Shown piece by piece: positions 5,238 to 6,034 of a stretch of 6,034 nt of DNA. This DNA is from an uncultured Eubacteriales bacterium. GTDB lineage: Bacteria > Bacillota > Clostridia > Oscillospirales > CAG-272. Both the position numbers and the translations under genes were made by a program. Below the pieces are notes generated by a model. The model ran no database searches, was not told where the DNA came from, and worked only from the letters and a program-made list of their open reading frames with translations. The stretch spans positions 1 through 6,034 of the forward strand of contig USGH01000170.1 in assembly GCA_900554225.1 (NCBI GenBank), written 5' to 3'. How positions within the stretch are numbered: the stretch's first letter is position 1; each line of letters begins with the position of its first letter.

Positions 5238-5281
5238 CTCTTCATCCATTTGCACAAATACAAATACAGAAAGGAAAGACC

Positions 5282-6034
5282 ATGAAAAGAATGACAATCG
5301 CGCTGCTGGTGGCAGGGATGCTCCTGTCCCTGACCGCTTGCGGCGGCGGAGGTGCGGAGACAGAACAGCAGTCGGCGGAGCCCGGAACGGATACCGCCGC
5401 TGTGACCGAGACGGAGGCGGCACGGACGCACAATGTACCGGAATCGGACTTTGAAGGCGCGGCGTTTCTGATCGCGTATCCGGACTGGCAGGGCTACCGG
5501 CACTACTTCTTTGCGGAAGAGGAAACCGGCGACGGCATGAACGATGCGATCTGGGAACGGACGGTGCGTGTGGAGGAGACGCTGCACGTAGACATCGCTC
5601 AGGAAAACTGCGGCGGCATTGCGGACGTATCCTCCAAGGTGCGCAATACGGTAGCGGCAGGGGAGGATGCCTATCAGCTTGCACTGCTGCACTGTATCTA
5701 CGGTGTGCCGGAAATGCTGACCGGCGGCGGTTATCTCTACGATTTCAATGCGCTGCCGTATGTGGATACCCAAGCGGATTGGTGGAACCAACGGATGATG
5801 GAGGTGCTTGCGATAGGCGGACACAACTATTTCGGGATCTCGGACTATATGATCCCGTGTCCGTATGCGATCTATTTCAATCGCGATATGATCGATCAGA
5901 ACGGTCTGGACAATCCGTATGCGCTGGTGAACAGCGGTGCGTGGACGGTAGACAAAATGCTGTCCTTGGCGGAGAGCGTTGTGCAGGATCTGAACGGCGA
6001 CGGTGCGTTTGATGAAAACGACATCTGGGGCATG
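5282..6034 (+). CDS. Extracellular solute-binding lipoprotein (family 1, probably sugar), N-terminal 251 residues
   Basis: From ATG 5282 the frame is open for exactly 251 codons to the right edge with no stop, so the gene is incomplete. AAGGAAAG (5271-5278) is the ribosome site. The protein starts with a lipoprotein signal and lipobox LTAC (Cys20), then a Gly/Glu/Thr-rich linker (about 21-50) of the kind that tethers binding proteins to the membrane. The folded part has MNDAIWERTVRVEETLHVDI (about 84-103), YAIYFNRDMIDQNGLDNPYALV and a tryptophan-containing GAWTVDKM. This pattern is common in clostridial ABC binding proteins for carbohydrates. Residues 236-247 (DLNGDGAFDEND) form an EF-hand-like calcium loop, seen in several proteins of this group. 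It has its own promoter and terminator-separated position, so it is not part of the amino-acid operon. Partner permeases, if any, lie to the right. The ligand is unknown. Confidence 0.88.
   Translation, partial: MKRMTIALLVAGMLLSLTACGGGGAETEQQSAEPGTDTAAVTETEAARTHNVPESDFEGAAFLIAYPDWQGYRHYFFAEEETGDGMNDAIWERTVRVEETLHVDIAQENCGGIADVSSKVRNTVAAGEDAYQLALLHCIYGVPEMLTGGGYLYDFNALPYVDTQADWWNQRMMEVLAIGGHNYFGISDYMIPCPYAIYFNRDMIDQNGLDNPYALVNSGAWTVDKMLSLAESVVQDLNGDGAFDENDIWGM

Noticed and set aside
4991..5824. Long open minus-strand frame opposite the terminator and second binding protein
   Set aside because: It would cross an intrinsic terminator and a near-perfect plus-strand promoter, and it encodes no recognisable domain. 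The plus-strand frame has a lipobox and binding-protein motifs.

Overview
The window is a roughly 60% GC stretch of bacterial DNA that appears to be made of two parts. From about 620 to the right end it reads like a high-GC member of the Clostridia (Oscillospiraceae- or Lachnospiraceae-like). It has a clostridial-subtype FeoB membrane half, a polar amino-acid ABC operon with a lipoprotein binding protein, a clostridial-type lipoprotein solute-binding protein, consensus sigma-A promoters and purine-rich ribosome binding sites. The first ~550 bases look different. Two minus-strand genes there, the tail of an H-X9-DG prepilin-like protein and the start of a secreted glycoside-hydrolase-like protein, are of types I associate with Lentisphaerae/Verrucomicrobia/Planctomycetes. 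This is judged by eye from the protein sequences, not from a search.

Layout. 1-183 (minus): N-terminus of a secreted glycoside-hydrolase-like protein, running off the left edge. 211 to about 549 (minus): C-terminal part of an H-X9-DG protein with no start. About 550-700: a junction zone with GATCG-rich in-frame tandem repeats. 620-1825 (plus): FeoB-type ferrous iron permease lacking its G domain. 1834-1872: hairpin terminator serving the minus-strand gene 1881-2279, a small acidic protein of unknown function. 2280-2568: divergent intergenic region with a strong promoter pointing right. 2569-5111 (plus): three-gene amino-acid uptake operon (binding lipoprotein, permease, ATPase). A 230-base gap after the first gene holds a long, almost fully paired RNA-like structure. 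5118-5176: intrinsic terminator. 5209-5237: near-perfect promoter. 5282-6034 (plus): N-terminal 251 residues of a second solute-binding lipoprotein, probably for sugars, running off the right edge.

How the parts work together. The 2569-5111 operon is a complete importer: lipoprotein receptor outside the membrane, one permease type (probably a homodimer) and one ATPase. The hairpin region after the receptor gene may let that gene be expressed more strongly than the other two. The FeoB half would move Fe2+ but has no regulatory GTPase in view.

The most interesting points are the left junction (lateral transfer or assembly chimera, with FeoB losing its G domain exactly there), the structured element at 3402-3490, and the apparent loss in the binding protein of the arginine that normally holds the amino-acid carboxylate. 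I do not see a clear new multi-gene system.
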